Counted from the first letter of the stretch, positions 42,358-56,455 are shown. The stretch: DNA of 64,000 bases from Lacimicrobium sp. SS2-24 (GCF_002201535.1 NZ_NIWW01000002.1:1-64000), one strand, 5' to 3'. Translations and numbers: made by a program. The notes: generated by a model not told the origin, from the letters alone.

Positions 42358-44274
42358 ATGTTTTACAACGAAAAATTTGATGTCATCGTCATTGGTGGTG
42401 GTCATGCTGGTACTGAAGCCGCATTGGCCAGTGCCAGGATGGGCGTTAAAACATTATTACTTACCCATAACATCGATACTCTGGGTCAGATGTCCTGTAA
42501 TCCTGCAATTGGTGGGATTGGTAAAGGCCATCTGGTTAAAGAAATTGATGCATTAGGTGGCGTCATGGCGATGGCTGCGGATCGTGCCGGGATCCAGTTC
42601 AGAACCCTTAATTCCAGTAAAGGGCCAGCCGTAAGAGCGACCCGTGCCCAGGCCGATCGCAGTCTGTACAAAAATGCAGTTCGCAGTGTTTTAGAGCAAC
42701 AACCCAACCTCACACTGTTTCAGCAATCCTGTGATGATCTGATTATCGAGCAGGATCGTGTGACCGGGGTAGTCACGCAGATGGGTCTGAAATTCCATGC
42801 TAAAACCGTGGTCATGACCGTGGGTACATTTCTAGGTGGTGTTATTCATATTGGTCTGAATAATTATCAGGGCGGCCGGGCCGGTGATCCTCCTGCCAAT
42901 GCATTAGCACAAAAACTCCGTGCCATGCCGTTCAGAATTTCACGTTTAAAAACCGGTACGCCAGCAAGGCTCGATGCCCGCAGTCTCGATTACAGCAAGA
43001 TGCAGGAACAGCCAGGAGACTCCCCTCTGCCGGTATTCTCTTACCTGGGCAAGGTTGAGGATCATCCCCGGCAGATTCCGTGTTATATCACCCATACCAA
43101 TGAAAAAACCCATGAGGTGATTCGTAACAATTTACATAAATCGCCTATGTATGCCGGTGTCATCGAGGGAATTGGACCCCGTTACTGTCCCTCTATCGAA
43201 GATAAAATAGTTCGTTTTGCCGACAAAACATCACATCAGATCTTTGTAGAACCTGAAGGCCTGACGAGCGTAGAAATGTACCCTAACGGTATTTCAACCA
43301 GTTTGCCTTTTGATGTGCAGTATGAACTCGTTCGTTCTATTCGTGGTTTTGAGAATGCCCATATTATCCGTCCTGGTTATGCCATCGAATATGACTTCTT
43401 CGATCCCAGAGATCTGAAACAATCACTGGAAACCAAGTATGTGCAGGGGCTGTTTTTTGCTGGCCAAATCAATGGCACTACAGGCTATGAAGAAGCCGGT
43501 GCACAGGGGTTGATCGCGGGCATGAACGCGGCGTTACAGGTGCAGGACAAGGAAAGCTGGACACCCCGTCGGGACCAGGCTTATATCGGTGTATTGATTG
43601 ATGATCTTGCAACCATGGGTACGCAAGAACCCTATCGTATGTTTACCAGCCGCGCCGAATACCGTTTGCTGTTGCGTGAGGATAATGCCGATCTGCGATT
43701 AACCGAAAAAGGTCGCGAGCTGGGCCTGGTCGATGACTACCGCTGGCAGCAGTTTAATCTGAAGCTTGAAGCCATAGAGCAAGAGCGTCAGCGTCTGGCT
43801 GGCAGTTGGGTGCATCCTTCCCATGCAGCCACGGGCGCGCTCAATCAGATGTTGAAGAATCCGGTCAGTCGCGAGCATTCCCTGGAGGAATTGATCCGCA
43901 GGCCTGAAATGACGTATGCCAGGTTGATGCAGATTGATGAACTGGGACCGGGTTTGCAAGATCCGCAAGCCGCTGAACAGGTTGAAATTCAGATTAAATA
44001 TGCCGGTTATATCGAACGTCAGAAAGAGGAAATAGAGCGGGCATTGCGTAATGAAAATACCTTGTTACCCATGGATTTTGATTACAGTCAGATATCCGGT
44101 TTATCCAATGAGGTGATTGCAAAACTCAATGACGCCAGACCCGAGAGCATTGGTAAAGCATCCCGAATTTCCGGGGTAACACCAGCGGCAATTTCTTTGT
44201 TGCTGGTGCACCTCAAAAAACAGGGCTTATTGCACAAAAACGGCCAGCGAAAAGACGGTAAGAAAAGCGCCTGA
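42358..44274 (+). CDS. mnmG: tRNA uridine-5-carboxymethylaminomethyl(34) synthesis enzyme MnmG
   Basis: MnmG (GidA) is the FAD enzyme that with MnmE modifies wobble uridine 34. The 638 residues begin with the FAD loop [16 protein letters not shown], have two MnmG signatures ([28 protein letters not shown]) and end with the helical C-terminal tRNA-binding domain. ATG 42358 fits the AGAGG ribosome site spacing better than ATG 42355. It lies directly downstream of oriC, as in E. coli. Confidence 0.98.
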   Translation: MFYNEKFDVIVIGGGHAGTEAALASARMGVKTLLLTHNIDTLGQMSCNPAIGGIGKGHLVKEIDALGGVMAMAADRAGIQFRTLNSSKGPAVRATRAQADRSLYKNAVRSVLEQQPNLTLFQQSCDDLIIEQDRVTGVVTQMGLKFHAKTVVMTVGTFLGGVIHIGLNNYQGGRAGDPPANALAQKLRAMPFRISRLKTGTPARLDARSLDYSKMQEQPGDSPLPVFSYLGKVEDHPRQIPCYITHTNEKTHEVIRNNLHKSPMYAGVIEGIGPRYCPSIEDKIVRFADKTSHQIFVEPEGLTSVEMYPNGISTSLPFDVQYELVRSIRGFENAHIIRPGYAIEYDFFDPRDLKQSLETKYVQGLFFAGQINGTTGYEEAGAQGLIAGMNAALQVQDKESWTPRRDQAYIGVLIDDLATMGTQEPYRMFTSRAEYRLLLREDNADLRLTEKGRELGLVDDYRWQQFNLKLEAIEQERQRLAGSWVHPSHAATGALNQMLKNPVSREHSLEELIRRPEMTYARLMQIDELGPGLQDPQAAEQVEIQIKYAGYIERQKEEIERALRNENTLLPMDFDYSQISGLSNEVIAKLNDARPESIGKASRISGVTPAAISLLLVHLKKQGLLHKNGQRKDGKKSA

Positions 44275-44909
44275 TGACCACGACTCTTGCATTACAACAA
44301 CAACTGAGTGAGTTGCTAGCGCAAACCGAACTGAGCATCAGTGAAATGCAACGGCAACAACTGGTTGCGCTGGTGGCGCTTATTCACAAATGGAACAAGG
44401 CCTATAACCTGACATCGGTAAGAGATCCTCAGGAAATGCTGATTCGCCATATTCTCGATTCTGTAGTGGTGGCCCCTCACATCAGGGGCAAGCGTTTTAT
44501 CGATGTGGGAACCGGCCCGGGTTTACCTGGTTTGCCGCTGGCCATCATCATGCCTGAGCAGGAATTTGTATTGCTCGACAGTCTCGGTAAGCGTATTCGC
44601 TTTATCAAGCAGGCGGTATTTGAACTGGGGCTCACCAATGTGACTGCGGTGCAGTCCAGAGTGGAAAAATACCAACCCGATGTCCCCTTTGATGGCGTTT
44701 TAAGCAGAGCCTTCGCCAGCATAAAAGATATGTTGCACTGGTGTCAGCATCTGGTAGATTCACAAGGGACTTTTTTGGCGCTCAAGGGTCAGTTGCCGGC
44801 TGAAGAAATCGAGCACGTGCCACAGGGCTTTGTGATCAGCGAGACGCTCAGACTCGAGGTGCCGGGTCTGGAGGCCGAGCGCCATCTGATTAAAATGATG
44901 AAAAACTAA
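44274..44909 (+). CDS. rsmG: 16S rRNA m7G527 methyltransferase RsmG
   Basis: RsmG (GidB) methylates G527 of 16S rRNA. The 211 residues hold [17 protein letters not shown] (SAM-binding, about 82-98) and the family start [20 protein letters not shown]. The start overlaps the mnmG stop by one base. Confidence 0.97.
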   Translation: MTTTLALQQQLSELLAQTELSISEMQRQQLVALVALIHKWNKAYNLTSVRDPQEMLIRHILDSVVVAPHIRGKRFIDVGTGPGLPGLPLAIIMPEQEFVLLDSLGKRIRFIKQAVFELGLTNVTAVQSRVEKYQPDVPFDGVLSRAFASIKDMLHWCQHLVDSQGTFLALKGQLPAEEIEHVPQGFVISETLRLEVPGLEAERHLIKMMKN

Positions 44910-44925
44910 TACAGGTGACGGGGTT

Positions 44926-45744
44926 TTGGGAAAGGTCATTGCCATAGCGAATCAAAAAGGTGGTGTAGGGAAAACGACCACTGCAGTAAATGTTGCGGCG
45001 TCCATGGCGGCGACCAAACGTAAGGTTCTGCTTATCGATCTGGATCCTCAGGGGAATGCCACCATGGGCAGCGGCGTTGACAAATACAATGTCGATGCAA
45101 CCTGTTATGAACTGTTGATTGAAGAAAAACCCGCCGATGAAGTGATTATCACTGAAACCAGCGGTAAGTATCATCTGATTGCCGCCAACGGTGACGTCAC
45201 GGCGGCAGAAATTAAACTGATGGAGCAATTTGCTCGCGAAGTCAGGTTGCGCAATGCGCTGCAGTCGGTGCGCAATTATTACGACTTTATTTTTATCGAC
45301 TGCCCGCCTTCCCTGAATCAATTAACCGTTAATGCCATGGCAGCTGCCGATTCGGTACTGGTGCCAATGCAGTGTGAATATTATGCACTGGAAGGCCTCA
45401 CCGCATTAATGGACACCATCAGTAAATTGGCTTCGGTGGTTAACCCTGAACTCAAGATAGAGGGTGTACTGCGTACCATGTACGACCCGCGCAACCGATT
45501 GGCTAACGATGTATCCGAACAATTGAAGCGCCACTTTAAAGACCAGGTTTATCGTACGGTGATCCCGCGTAATGTGCGTCTGGCTGAGGCGCCGAGTTTT
45601 GGTACGCCAGCGATGTATTACGAACGTTCATCCACCGGTGCGAAGGCCTATCTGGCGCTGGCGGGTGAAATTCTCAGGCGTCGTGACCAGGAAGTGAAGA
45701 ACCGACGTCAGGAGGCAACCGTTGAATCCGGTGACAATGAGTGA
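44926..45744 (+). CDS. parA: Chromosome partitioning ATPase ParA
   Basis: ParA drives origin segregation together with ParB and parS. The 272 residues carry the deviant Walker [13 protein letters not shown] (about 11-22), Walker B-type [12 protein letters not shown] and [13 protein letters not shown]. The start is a TTG at 44926 with AGGTGA 7 bases upstream; the protein begins [10 protein letters not shown] when the first codon is read as Met. Its partner parB follows after 41 bp. Confidence 0.97.
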   Translation: MGKVIAIANQKGGVGKTTTAVNVAASMAATKRKVLLIDLDPQGNATMGSGVDKYNVDATCYELLIEEKPADEVIITETSGKYHLIAANGDVTAAEIKLMEQFAREVRLRNALQSVRNYYDFIFIDCPPSLNQLTVNAMAAADSVLVPMQCEYYALEGLTALMDTISKLASVVNPELKIEGVLRTMYDPRNRLANDVSEQLKRHFKDQVYRTVIPRNVRLAEAPSFGTPAMYYERSSTGAKAYLALAGEILRRRDQEVKNRRQEATVESGDNE

Positions 45745-45785
45745 TGTCCTGTCTCCCGTTGATCTAATTTGTAGTTGAGGAACCC

Positions 45786-46676
45786 ATGTCCACCAAGAAA
45801 CGCGGCTTAGGAAGAGGTCTGGATGCCCTGCTGGCAACCAGCAGTCAGCAAAAACACACTCAAAGCTCTGAAGAGCAGGCCTCCGCTCAGGCCGGAGAGT
45901 TGCAGAAGCTGCCGATTGAGTATTTGCATCCGGGTAAATATCAACCACGCAAGGACATGTCTCCGGAAGCCCTTGAAGATCTGGCGTCATCCATCCGTTC
46001 CCAGGGCGTTATCCAGCCCATTGTTGTACGCAAGACCGGTGAACACAAATTCGAAATAATAGCCGGTGAGCGTCGCTGGCGTGCGTCGCAGATGGCGCAC
46101 CTGGATCAGGTTCCCTGTATCGTCAAAAATGTACCTGATGAAGCCGCCGTGGCCATTGCGCTAATAGAAAATATTCAGCGCGAAGACCTCAATGCGATGG
46201 AAGAAGCCCAGGCGCTTCAGAGATTGCTCACTGAATTCGACTTGACGCATCAGGAAGTGGCCGAAGCGGTAGGAAAATCCCGCGCCAGTGTCACCAACCT
46301 GTTGCGGCTGAACAATCTGGCAGACGACGTCAAGTTATTGCTCGAATACGGTGATATTGAAATGGGGCATGCCCGTGCGTTGTTGGCGCTGGAAGGGGAT
46401 AATCAGACCGAGGCTGCCAGAACTGTGGTGGCCAAAGGCATGACGGTCAGAGATGCGGAAAAGCTGGTGCGTAAACTGCTGGAGCCATCACCGCCTAAAA
46501 CAGAGCCAAAAACAGATCCCGATATTAAGCGCCTGGAAAATGATCTTGCTGAGCAGTTGGGGGCTAATGTATCTATCAGTTGCAACGCGAAAGGCAAAGG
46601 CAAGCTGACCATCAACTACAGCAGTCTTGATGAATTGGATGGTATTATCAGTAAATTTAAGTCAGAGGCCCGCTAA
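45786..46676 (+). CDS. parB: Chromosome partitioning protein ParB
   Basis: ParB binds parS and spreads using CTP. The 296 residues begin MSTKKRGLGRGLDALLA, then the ParB/Srx domain with box I-like LHPGKYQPRKDM and GERRWRASQMA, and a helix-turn-helix with LTHQEVAEAVGKSRASVTNL. Two parS sites of its type lie in recF, 15 kb away. Confidence 0.97.
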   Translation: MSTKKRGLGRGLDALLATSSQQKHTQSSEEQASAQAGELQKLPIEYLHPGKYQPRKDMSPEALEDLASSIRSQGVIQPIVVRKTGEHKFEIIAGERRWRASQMAHLDQVPCIVKNVPDEAAVAIALIENIQREDLNAMEEAQALQRLLTEFDLTHQEVAEAVGKSRASVTNLLRLNNLADDVKLLLEYGDIEMGHARALLALEGDNQTEAARTVVAKGMTVRDAEKLVRKLLEPSPPKTEPKTDPDIKRLENDLAEQLGANVSISCNAKGKGKLTINYSSLDELDGIISKFKSEAR

Positions 46677-46726
46677 AAGGGGCAAAATGCCTGTTCAGCA
46701 GCCTTGTCTGAGCTGGCCGAATATGG

Positions 46727-46754
46727 TTGCAAAAGCCAGGCAGATCAGTATACT
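46727..46754 (+). promoter_or_regulatory. Promoter of the atp operon
   Basis: -35 TTGCAA (46727-46732) and -10 TATACT (46749-46754) are 16 bp apart, about 45 bp upstream of the atpI start. Confidence 0.75.
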
Positions 46755-46799
46755 TCGGCAGGTTTTTGACCCCTGTTTGAGGGCCTGAAAGGTTTCAAA

Positions 46800-47180
46800 T
46801 TGACAAAAAATAGCGTGGCCAGTGAAAGAAAATCAGCGTATCTGGCAATACTGTTTCAGGCCGGGGTTGCTGCCATCATCAGTGCGGTGGTTTGGATGCT
46901 TTATGATCCACTGGCAGCAAAATCAGCCCTTAAAGGTGGGCTGGTTGCGGTAATACCAAATTTTGTGTTCGCGTATCTGGCTTTTCGTTACATTGCGTCA
47001 GAGCATGCGGAACGGGTAAAGGCCCTGATGTTAGGGGGTCATACCTTAAAAATAATTTTAACTGTTGTGTTGTGTGCCCTGGTGTTGTCTCAGTCTTCAT
47101 TAGCGCCGGGCTTTTTTATTGCGGGGTTTGTAATTACTCTGCTAACACAATGGACAGCACCTTTTTTCTTTAAACATTAA
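46800..47180 (+). CDS. atpI: ATP synthase subunit I
   Basis: A 126-residue membrane protein with about four membrane segments and the AtpI pattern (SALKGGLVAVIPNFVFAYLA). It helps assemble the c-ring. The start is a TTG at 46800; no ATG is in the right place. It heads the atp operon. Confidence 0.9.
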   Translation: MTKNSVASERKSAYLAILFQAGVAAIISAVVWMLYDPLAAKSALKGGLVAVIPNFVFAYLAFRYIASEHAERVKALMLGGHTLKIILTVVLCALVLSQSSLAPGFFIAGFVITLLTQWTAPFFFKH

Positions 47181-47193
47181 ACAATTAGGATGA

Positions 47194-48057
<864 letters not shown>

Positions 48058-48094
48058 TTTTTTAACTCGTTACTTTAACTTTAACTTTTGATAA

Positions 48095-48340
<246 letters not shown>

Positions 48341-48391
48341 GAAAACGACTTTAGTCACTTTACGAACAACTGTTAATAAGGAGGAGGGGTT

Positions 48392-48862
48392 GTGAATCTT
48401 AACGCCACTCTAATTGGAGAACTAATCGCTTTTGCCGTCTTCGTGCTGTTCTGCATGAAGTTTGTATGGCCGCCATTGATGTCGGCCATTGAAGAGCGTC
48501 AGAAAAAAATCGCTGACGGTCTGGCTGCCTCTGAGCGTGCAGATAAAGATCTGCAGATCGCTCAGGAAAAAGCGAAAGAGCAATTGAAAGAAGCGAAGCA
48601 TCAGGCTGCTGAGATTATCGAACAAGCCAAGAAACGGGCTGCTGAAATCGTGGATAGCGAAACACAGCGAGCTCACCAGGAGCGCGAGAAAATCGTTGCT
48701 GCCGGTCAGGCCGAAGTCGAAGCAGAGCGTAATCGTGTTAAGGAAGAACTGCGTCAGCAGGTTGCGACCTTGGCCATTGCGGGTGCAGAGAGAATTTTAG
48801 CGCGCCAGATTGATGCGGCGGCACAAAGTGACATAGTTGAAAAACTGGTCGCTGAACTTTAA
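48392..48862 (+). CDS. atpF: ATP synthase F0 subunit b
   Basis: A 156-residue protein with one N-terminal membrane helix and a long charged coiled coil forming the peripheral stalk. The start is a GTG at 48392 behind a strong AGGAGGAGG ribosome site. Confidence 0.97.
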   Translation: MNLNATLIGELIAFAVFVLFCMKFVWPPLMSAIEERQKKIADGLAASERADKDLQIAQEKAKEQLKEAKHQAAEIIEQAKKRAAEIVDSETQRAHQEREKIVAAGQAEVEAERNRVKEELRQQVATLAIAGAERILARQIDAAAQSDIVEKLVAEL

Positions 48863-48876
48863 GGGGTATTGGGCCT

Positions 48877-49410
48877 ATGTCTGAACTGGCAAATATTGCT
48901 CGCCCCTATGCCAAAGCAGCGTTTGAATATGCGGTGGACAACAAGGCGATTGCCCAGTGGCAAGACATGCTGGGTTTTGTCGCTTCTGTCGCACAAAACG
49001 ACTCGATGCAGCAGGTATTGAAAAGTGCCATGGCAGCCAACAGGCTGTCACAGCTGTTTATTGATGTATGTGGCGAACAACTCGACCCGCACGGTCAGAA
49101 CCTGATAAAGGTCATGGCTGAAAACGGACGCTTGAATACGCTCCCTGATGTATTGGCCATGTTTAATCAGCTCAAGTCTGACTATGAAAAAGAAGTTACG
49201 ATCGAAGTGACTTCGGCAACAGAATTGAGCGACAAACAAATCGCTGATCTCAGCGCGTCTCTTGAAAAACGTCTTGCACGAAAAGTACAGCTGAATTGTA
49301 AGGTGGACCCAGAATTGGTGGCAGGCATGGTAATCCAGGCCGGTGACAATGTGATTGATGGTTCCATCCGCAGCAAATTGACCCGTCTAGCCGACGCGTT
49401 GCAAGCATAA
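48877..49410 (+). CDS. atpH: ATP synthase F1 subunit delta
   Basis: The 177-residue delta subunit links the peripheral stalk to F1. It begins [20 protein letters not shown] and ends with [14 protein letters not shown], both family-typical. Confidence 0.97.
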   Translation: MSELANIARPYAKAAFEYAVDNKAIAQWQDMLGFVASVAQNDSMQQVLKSAMAANRLSQLFIDVCGEQLDPHGQNLIKVMAENGRLNTLPDVLAMFNQLKSDYEKEVTIEVTSATELSDKQIADLSASLEKRLARKVQLNCKVDPELVAGMVIQAGDNVIDGSIRSKLTRLADALQA

Positions 49411-49423
49411 TGGGGAAAAGAGC

Positions 49424-50965
49424 ATGCAACTGAATTCCACAGAAATTGCAGAACTGATCAAAAAAAGAATTGAGCAGTTTGATGTTGTAAACGAAGAAAG
49501 AAACGAAGGTACTATTGTCGGTGTTACCGACGGTATCATTCGCATAAACGGTTTGGCTGATGTCATGCAAGGTGAGATGATCGCCCTGCCCGGCAACCGT
49601 TATGCTATCGCCCTGAACCTGGAAAGAGATTCAGTAGGTGCCGTTGTTATGGGCCCTTACGCGGATCTGCAGGAAGGGGTAAAGGTTAAATCTACTGGCC
49701 GTATCCTTGAAGTCCCTGTTGGTGAAAAGCTACTGGGCCGTGTGGTAAACACCCTGGGTGCACCCATCGACGGTAAAGGTTCTATTGATGCCGACCGTTT
49801 TGAGCCGGTAGAAAAGATCGCTCCTGGTGTTATCGAACGTCAGTCAGTCGATCAGCCCGTGCAAACCGGTTATAAATCTATCGATGCGATGATTCCGGTT
49901 GGTCGTGGTCAGCGTGAGTTGATCATCGGTGACCGTCAGACCGGTAAGACCGCACTCGCTGTCGACACCATCATCAATCAGAAAGATTCCGGCATTAAGT
50001 GTGTTTACGTTGCGGTGGGTCAGAAAGCCTCTACTATCGCAAACGTTGTGCGCAAGCTGGAAGAGCACGGTGCCCTTGACCACACTATCATTGTTGCGGC
50101 TTCGGCTTCAGAATCTGCTGCATTGCAGTACCTGGCGCCTTTCTCTGGTTGTACCATGGGTGAATACTTCCGTGACCGCGGTGAAGATGCACTGATTATT
50201 TACGATGACCTGTCTAAACAGGCTGTTGCTTATCGTCAGATTTCATTGCTGCTGCGTCGTCCACCTGGTCGTGAAGCCTACCCTGGTGATGTCTTCTACC
50301 TCCACTCCCGTTTGCTGGAGCGTGCTGCCCGGGTTAATGCGGACTACGTTGAAAAGTACACCAACGGTGAAGTAAAAGGTAAAACCGGTTCACTGACTGG
50401 TTTGCCAATTATCGAAACTCAGGCCGGTGACGTGTCTGCGTTCGTACCGACCAACGTGATTTCAATCACAGATGGTCAGATCTTCCTTGAAACCAACCTG
50501 TTCAACGCCGGTATTCGTCCTGCCGTTAACGCGGGTATATCGGTATCTCGTGTAGGTGGTGCAGCACAGACTAAAATCATCAAGAAATTGGGTGGCGGTA
50601 TCCGTCTGGCCCTGGCTCAGTACCGTGAACTGGCGGCCTTCTCGCAGTTTGCTTCTGACCTTGATGATGCAACCCGTGCCCAGCTGGAGCATGGTGAGCG
50701 CGTCACAGAGCTGATGAAACAGAAACAATACTCGCCTATGTCTGTGGCGAAAATGGCTGTTTCACTCTTTGCCGTTGAAAAAGGTTACCTTAAAGACATC
50801 GAGCTGAACAAAGTCCTCGACTTTGAATCTGCTTTACAGTCTTTCATGGAAAGTGAATATGCCGATTTGATGAAAACCATCAATGACACGGGTAACTACA
50901 ACGACGAAATCGAAGCGTCTCTGAACGAAGCATTGAAGAAGTTCAAGGAAACGCAAACTTGGTAA
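49424..50965 (+). CDS. atpA: ATP synthase F1 subunit alpha
   Basis: The 513-residue alpha subunit carries the non-catalytic nucleotide site with Walker [14 protein letters not shown] (about 170-182) and the signature [17 protein letters not shown]. It begins [19 protein letters not shown]. Confidence 0.98.
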   Translation: MQLNSTEIAELIKKRIEQFDVVNEERNEGTIVGVTDGIIRINGLADVMQGEMIALPGNRYAIALNLERDSVGAVVMGPYADLQEGVKVKSTGRILEVPVGEKLLGRVVNTLGAPIDGKGSIDADRFEPVEKIAPGVIERQSVDQPVQTGYKSIDAMIPVGRGQRELIIGDRQTGKTALAVDTIINQKDSGIKCVYVAVGQKASTIANVVRKLEEHGALDHTIIVAASASESAALQYLAPFSGCTMGEYFRDRGEDALIIYDDLSKQAVAYRQISLLLRRPPGREAYPGDVFYLHSRLLERAARVNADYVEKYTNGEVKGKTGSLTGLPIIETQAGDVSAFVPTNVISITDGQIFLETNLFNAGIRPAVNAGISVSRVGGAAQTKIIKKLGGGIRLALAQYRELAAFSQFASDLDDATRAQLEHGERVTELMKQKQYSPMSVAKMAVSLFAVEKGYLKDIELNKVLDFESALQSFMESEYADLMKTINDTGNYNDEIEASLNEALKKFKETQTW

Positions 50966-51015
50966 TCACAAGATGCGCCTAGGCGCATCTGTCGTTGAGT
51001 AATCGGGAGAGTGTC

Positions 51016-53291
<2,276 letters not shown>

Positions 53292-53342
53292 GGGTTTTCC
53301 GCTGCCCAGGCAGCGGAAAGAAACTAACCGTTAGGAGGTGAA

Positions 53343-53762
53343 ATGGCAGCTATGACTGTACATCTCGACGTGGTGAGTGCCGAAGAGAACCTGTTCTCTG
53401 GTCGGGTCGAAACCATCCAGGTTACTGGTAGCGAGGGTGAACTGGGAATCTATCCCGGACATGCTCCGTTATTGACTACCCTGAAGCCAGGCATGGTCAG
53501 GCTGGTAAAACAGCATGGTCACGAAGAGTTAATCTATATCGCCGGTGGCGTGCTTGAAGTGCAACCCGGTACGGTTACGGTAATGGCCGATGTGGCCGTT
53601 CGTGCAGATGATCTGGATGAACAGGCCGCGCTGGAAGCCAAAAAGCGTGCTGAAGAGCATATTGCCAATCCAAGCAGCGATCTTAATTATGCTGAGGCTG
53701 CCGCAGAACTGGCAGAAGCCATTGCACAGCTGAGATTGATTAAGAGTTTGCGTCGCAAGTAA
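53343..53762 (+). CDS. atpC: ATP synthase F1 subunit epsilon
   Basis: The 139-residue epsilon subunit has an N-terminal beta sandwich ([32 protein letters not shown]) and a two-helix C-terminal domain that can inhibit rotation. It has an AGGAGG ribosome site. It is last in the operon. Confidence 0.98.
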   Translation: MAAMTVHLDVVSAEENLFSGRVETIQVTGSEGELGIYPGHAPLLTTLKPGMVRLVKQHGHEELIYIAGGVLEVQPGTVTVMADVAVRADDLDEQAALEAKKRAEEHIANPSSDLNYAEAAAELAEAIAQLRLIKSLRRK

Positions 53763-53787
53763 GCGAGCGCTATACGCTTAAAAAAGG

Positions 53788-53809
53788 ACCCGCCATCGGC
53801 GGGTTTTTT
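53788..53809 (+). terminator. Terminator of the atp operon
   Basis: Stem ACCCGCC/GGCGGGT (53788-53794 with 53798-53804, loop ATC) followed by TTTTT. Confidence 0.92.
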
Positions 53810-53861
53810 ATTGCCCGTTTACCCCTTAAGTCTCGACCGCTACTTGCCGCCAACAGGCGGT

Positions 53862-54219
53862 CTATTGTTTTGGCCTCAGATATTGCTGTCGCACACGCAA
53901 CAGACTCAGCAGAGGTTCGCTGTTAATCTTCTCCAGTTGATTGACTCGCTGCGTTAGGATAAATCACAGCCCAGGGTAAGTCTGATTGTTCACATTGGTA
54001 TTGCAGATGCCTGAAGTCTTGGGATGTCTCACCATCGTAAACGTCGATATGCTGCAGCGTCAGTTGCAGCAAAGGTACGGTGTTTTTCGCCTGTTTGCTT
54101 TCACTAGGATGTCGCAGAATAATAATTCTGGTTTCATGTGATAAGGGTCGGACGGCCGCGCACAGGCACACAGATTGCGGATAGCGACAAATTTGGCAAT
54201 ATAGTCTTTTGCTGGTCAT
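53862..54219 (-). pseudogene. DTW-domain tRNA aminocarboxypropyltransferase, internal deletion
   Basis: The minus strand encodes the N-terminal ~85 residues of a DTW-domain protein (YCQICRYPQSVCLC zinc-type motif, then ILRHPSESKQAKNTVPLLQL) and stops at 53923 after 98 residues. In the next frame, read from about 53953 to the TAG at 53862, is VNQLEKINSEPLLSLLRV, which fits the very C terminus of the same family. About 80 codons that should hold the DTW catalytic motif are missing. The simplest reading is a pseudogene made by an internal deletion with a frameshift. Confidence 0.7.
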
Positions 54220-54233
54220 TCTGGAGACAGGTC

Positions 54234-54578
54234 ATTAACAGCGACACCAAGTATAAAAGGATATGGGAGACTGTGCAGCTGATTCCATCCGGTTGTGTTG
54301 CCAGTTATGGACAAGTGGCCGACCTGGCTGGCTTACCCGGCCGCGCACGTCTGGTGGGTAAGGCCCTGGGTAAGACGCCAACGCACCTTAACCTGCCCTG
54401 GTTCAGGGTCATTAAATCCAATGGTCAGTTGGCCTTTCCTGCCGGCAGTGAGATGGCCCTATGTCAGCAAGGCTTGTTGCAGCAAGAAGGGGTTGTAGTG
54501 CTGAACAACAGGGTTCCGATGGCGGACTTTCGATGGCAGCCTGATCTGTCCGAACTGTTGCACAGGCTAAGGTACTGA
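54234..54578 (+). CDS. Alkyltransferase-like (Atl) DNA repair protein
   Basis: An MGMT-family domain with IPSGCVASYGQVADLAGLPG, ARLVGKALGKTP and LPWFRVIKSNGQLAFPAG. The alkyl-acceptor cysteine of PCHRV is replaced by Trp (PWFRV), the mark of Atl proteins, which flag O6-alkylguanine for nucleotide excision repair; the His is also changed to Phe. The start is uncertain. An ATT at 54234, 7 bases after GGAG, gives the usual N-terminal length (114 residues). A GTG at 54138 would add 32 residues overlapping the DTW remnant. Confidence 0.75.
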   Translation: MNSDTKYKRIWETVQLIPSGCVASYGQVADLAGLPGRARLVGKALGKTPTHLNLPWFRVIKSNGQLAFPAGSEMALCQQGLLQQEGVVVLNNRVPMADFRWQPDLSELLHRLRY

Positions 54579-54656
54579 CGAAATCGTTATCGACACTTCT
54601 TATTTTACCCTGCCAGCGCTAAGCTAGGTTTCTGTTTCAATAAATGGATCTGTATC

Positions 54657-55091
54657 ATGACCCGCTATACTTCCTGCTGTTTCTTTGTCCTGTTGTTTAT
54701 GTTTGCTTCCTTTAGCCAGGCATCTGAACAAGAGTTGGCCGCTAAACTCGACAGTTTTTTATATGGGGCCAGCGTCAATGACCCATCAGTGCATGATGAT
54801 TTCTGGCATGCCGATTTGGTGTATACCAGTTCTGCGGGTGATCGCTTCGGAAAAACATCGTTGATGCAGGGTGTCGAGGACGCAGGCATGATAAAGGAAT
54901 CTGAGGTAACAACCTGGTACAGCGCCGATCAGGTTCACATCAGATTGTTTGGTGATGTTGCACAACTGGATTTCAGACTCGTTTCCCGCACTGGTGACAC
55001 CACTCAATACTATTTGAACAGTGGCACCTTCGTGCGTCAGAACGGCGATTGGCGGGCAATAAACTGGCATGCAACCAAAGCCGGCGAATAA
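54657..55091 (+). CDS. Exported NTF2-like protein
   Basis: A 144-residue protein with a signal peptide (MTRYTSCCFFVLLFMFASFSQA) and an NTF2-like (DUF4440/SnoaL type) fold: HDDFWHADLVYTSSAGDRFG, VAQLDFRLVSRTGD and a final GDWRAINWHATKAGE. The family is used as binding pockets or enzymes for many small ligands; no specific role is evident. Confidence 0.8.
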   Translation: MTRYTSCCFFVLLFMFASFSQASEQELAAKLDSFLYGASVNDPSVHDDFWHADLVYTSSAGDRFGKTSLMQGVEDAGMIKESEVTTWYSADQVHIRLFGDVAQLDFRLVSRTGDTTQYYLNSGTFVRQNGDWRAINWHATKAGE

Positions 55092-55118
55092 CAGCCATGG
55101 TGGCGTTATGGCCGGGTT

Positions 55119-55778
55119 TCAGCGCCGGCTCTTCCGCCACACTAGAGCAACTAAAAGCGCTATCAGGGCGACTATACCGAACGTCCCGCCCTCTGCATTC
55201 ACCACGACGGTGGTTGGCTGATATTCGTAGTCTGAGCTCTCCAGAGGCACATAGAGCAGGTCGCTGTCGGCATAGCCGTCATAAACTGCAACCAACGAAT
55301 GATCATCAGCATCATACAATTCAATCAGGATTTCGTAATCGTCGCTGGCAAAGCCTTCTACCAATTGTGTATTCACTTCAAAAGTGTCGTCGCTGGACTC
55401 CCCGTAAATGGTGAACACCGAAGAGTCATGGTATTCCATGAATTCATCTTCCGTACCCAGATATAGAACCGCATAGACCGCAGCGCCCGAATAGGCGGTG
55501 TCGGCATCAAAGGTCAGAGTGAAGTCCGAATAATAGCCATCCCTGTCCTGGTCATGTTCCAGCACCAGCCAGGCATCATAAATCCAGATATTTTCACTGC
55601 CATGGTACTGCGTGCGCGACACAAGGGTTTTATTTGTGGCGCGCGCCGGACTCTGTATCGCGTCCGCTTTGTTCTCTTGTGCCTGTTGGGCTGGGCGTTC
55701 AGTCGATTCAGCACGCCAGTTTTGTGCAAAGCTGACAGAGCTCATACACAACAATGCCAATAATGTGAGTGTTTTCAT
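55119..55778 (-). CDS. Choice-of-anchor H family protein with GlyGly-CTERM tail
   Basis: A 219-residue exported protein: signal peptide (MKTLTLLALLCMSSVSFA), an acidic beta-rich domain with WIYDAWLVLEHDQDRDGYYS and SDFTLTFDADTAYSG, and a C-terminal GG-x-FG plus hydrophobic helix plus RKSRR tail of the rhombosortase (GlyGly-CTERM) type. The combination matches the choice-of-anchor H family. It is probably processed at the membrane and released or anchored at the surface. Confidence 0.8.
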   Translation of the reverse strand: MKTLTLLALLCMSSVSFAQNWRAESTERPAQQAQENKADAIQSPARATNKTLVSRTQYHGSENIWIYDAWLVLEHDQDRDGYYSDFTLTFDADTAYSGAAVYAVLYLGTEDEFMEYHDSSVFTIYGESSDDTFEVNTQLVEGFASDDYEILIELYDADDHSLVAVYDGYADSDLLYVPLESSDYEYQPTTVVVNAEGGTFGIVALIALLVALVWRKSRR

Positions 55779-55917
55779 TGTTCATCTCCATGTCGGTATA
55801 GGGTTGAGTGTGGTCGACAGGATGTGAACCAAAACTGAATCGATACTGACTCAGTTTTTATCTTTGAACGAGAAAGCTATTTTGAAGTGAGTACTTACAT
55901 ATATAAGTTAGTGTTTA

Positions 55918-56304
55918 CTATTTATTCAGTGTTGCGTATACTTCCATGACTTGATTCGCTGGAACAAGGCCTGTTTTTAATCCAAAGGGTGTAAACACGG
56001 CATTAAGAATATGAGCGGTAGAGTGGCTTCTGTCCTGCTCTAAATCTGACAGAGATCGACGACTGATACCGACCAGCTTGGCATAATCCGCCTGGGTCAT
56101 TTCGAGCAAATCTTTGCGCAGTATTTTCAGCATTTGTCCCAGTGTCAGCTCGTCCTGGTAATAGCTGTTAAGTAGCGCTGAGATCAGTTCGTAGTCATCT
56201 TCGTGTGCAATAATTTTCACGTTTTGGTTTTCCAGTTCGTCACGGGTAAGAGAAAGTGTGAACCGCACGAAAAAACATATCCCGTTCACACCGCTGTTGA
56301 TCAT
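55918..56304 (-). CDS. XRE/HipB-type transcriptional regulator
   Basis: A 128-residue protein with a Cro/C1 helix-turn-helix (MTQADYAKLVGISRRSLSDL, about 69-88) preceded by a helical N-terminal part. No hipA-like toxin lies beside it. A palindrome (GTGCAAATTTTTACAC, 56315-56330) sits just before its start, and copies of the same motif lie at 56456 and 56742, so it probably regulates itself and perhaps the Hen1 gene. The true start could be a later GTG (for example residue 29). Confidence 0.82.
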   Translation of the reverse strand: MINSGVNGICFFVRFTLSLTRDELENQNVKIIAHEDDYELISALLNSYYQDELTLGQMLKILRKDLLEMTQADYAKLVGISRRSLSDLEQDRSHSTAHILNAVFTPFGLKTGLVPANQVMEVYATLNK

Positions 56305-56314
56305 AGCAGACTTC

Positions 56315-56330
56315 GTGCAAATTTTTACAC
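56315..56330. promoter_or_regulatory. Operator-like palindrome copy 1
   Basis: GTGCAAATTTTTACAC, 11 bases upstream of the XRE start on the minus strand, matches copies 2 and 3 in their outer bases. Confidence 0.6.
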
Positions 56331-56455
56331 TCTTTGTATCAGCGTTTGTTGTTGACTAAAAGCTTGATAAGGGCTCAGATGCGGTTTTATTAAACCTTTA
56401 AATCGTACCTGATTAAGCTTTCGAACGACTCTCAATGCATTGTTATATAAGCGAT

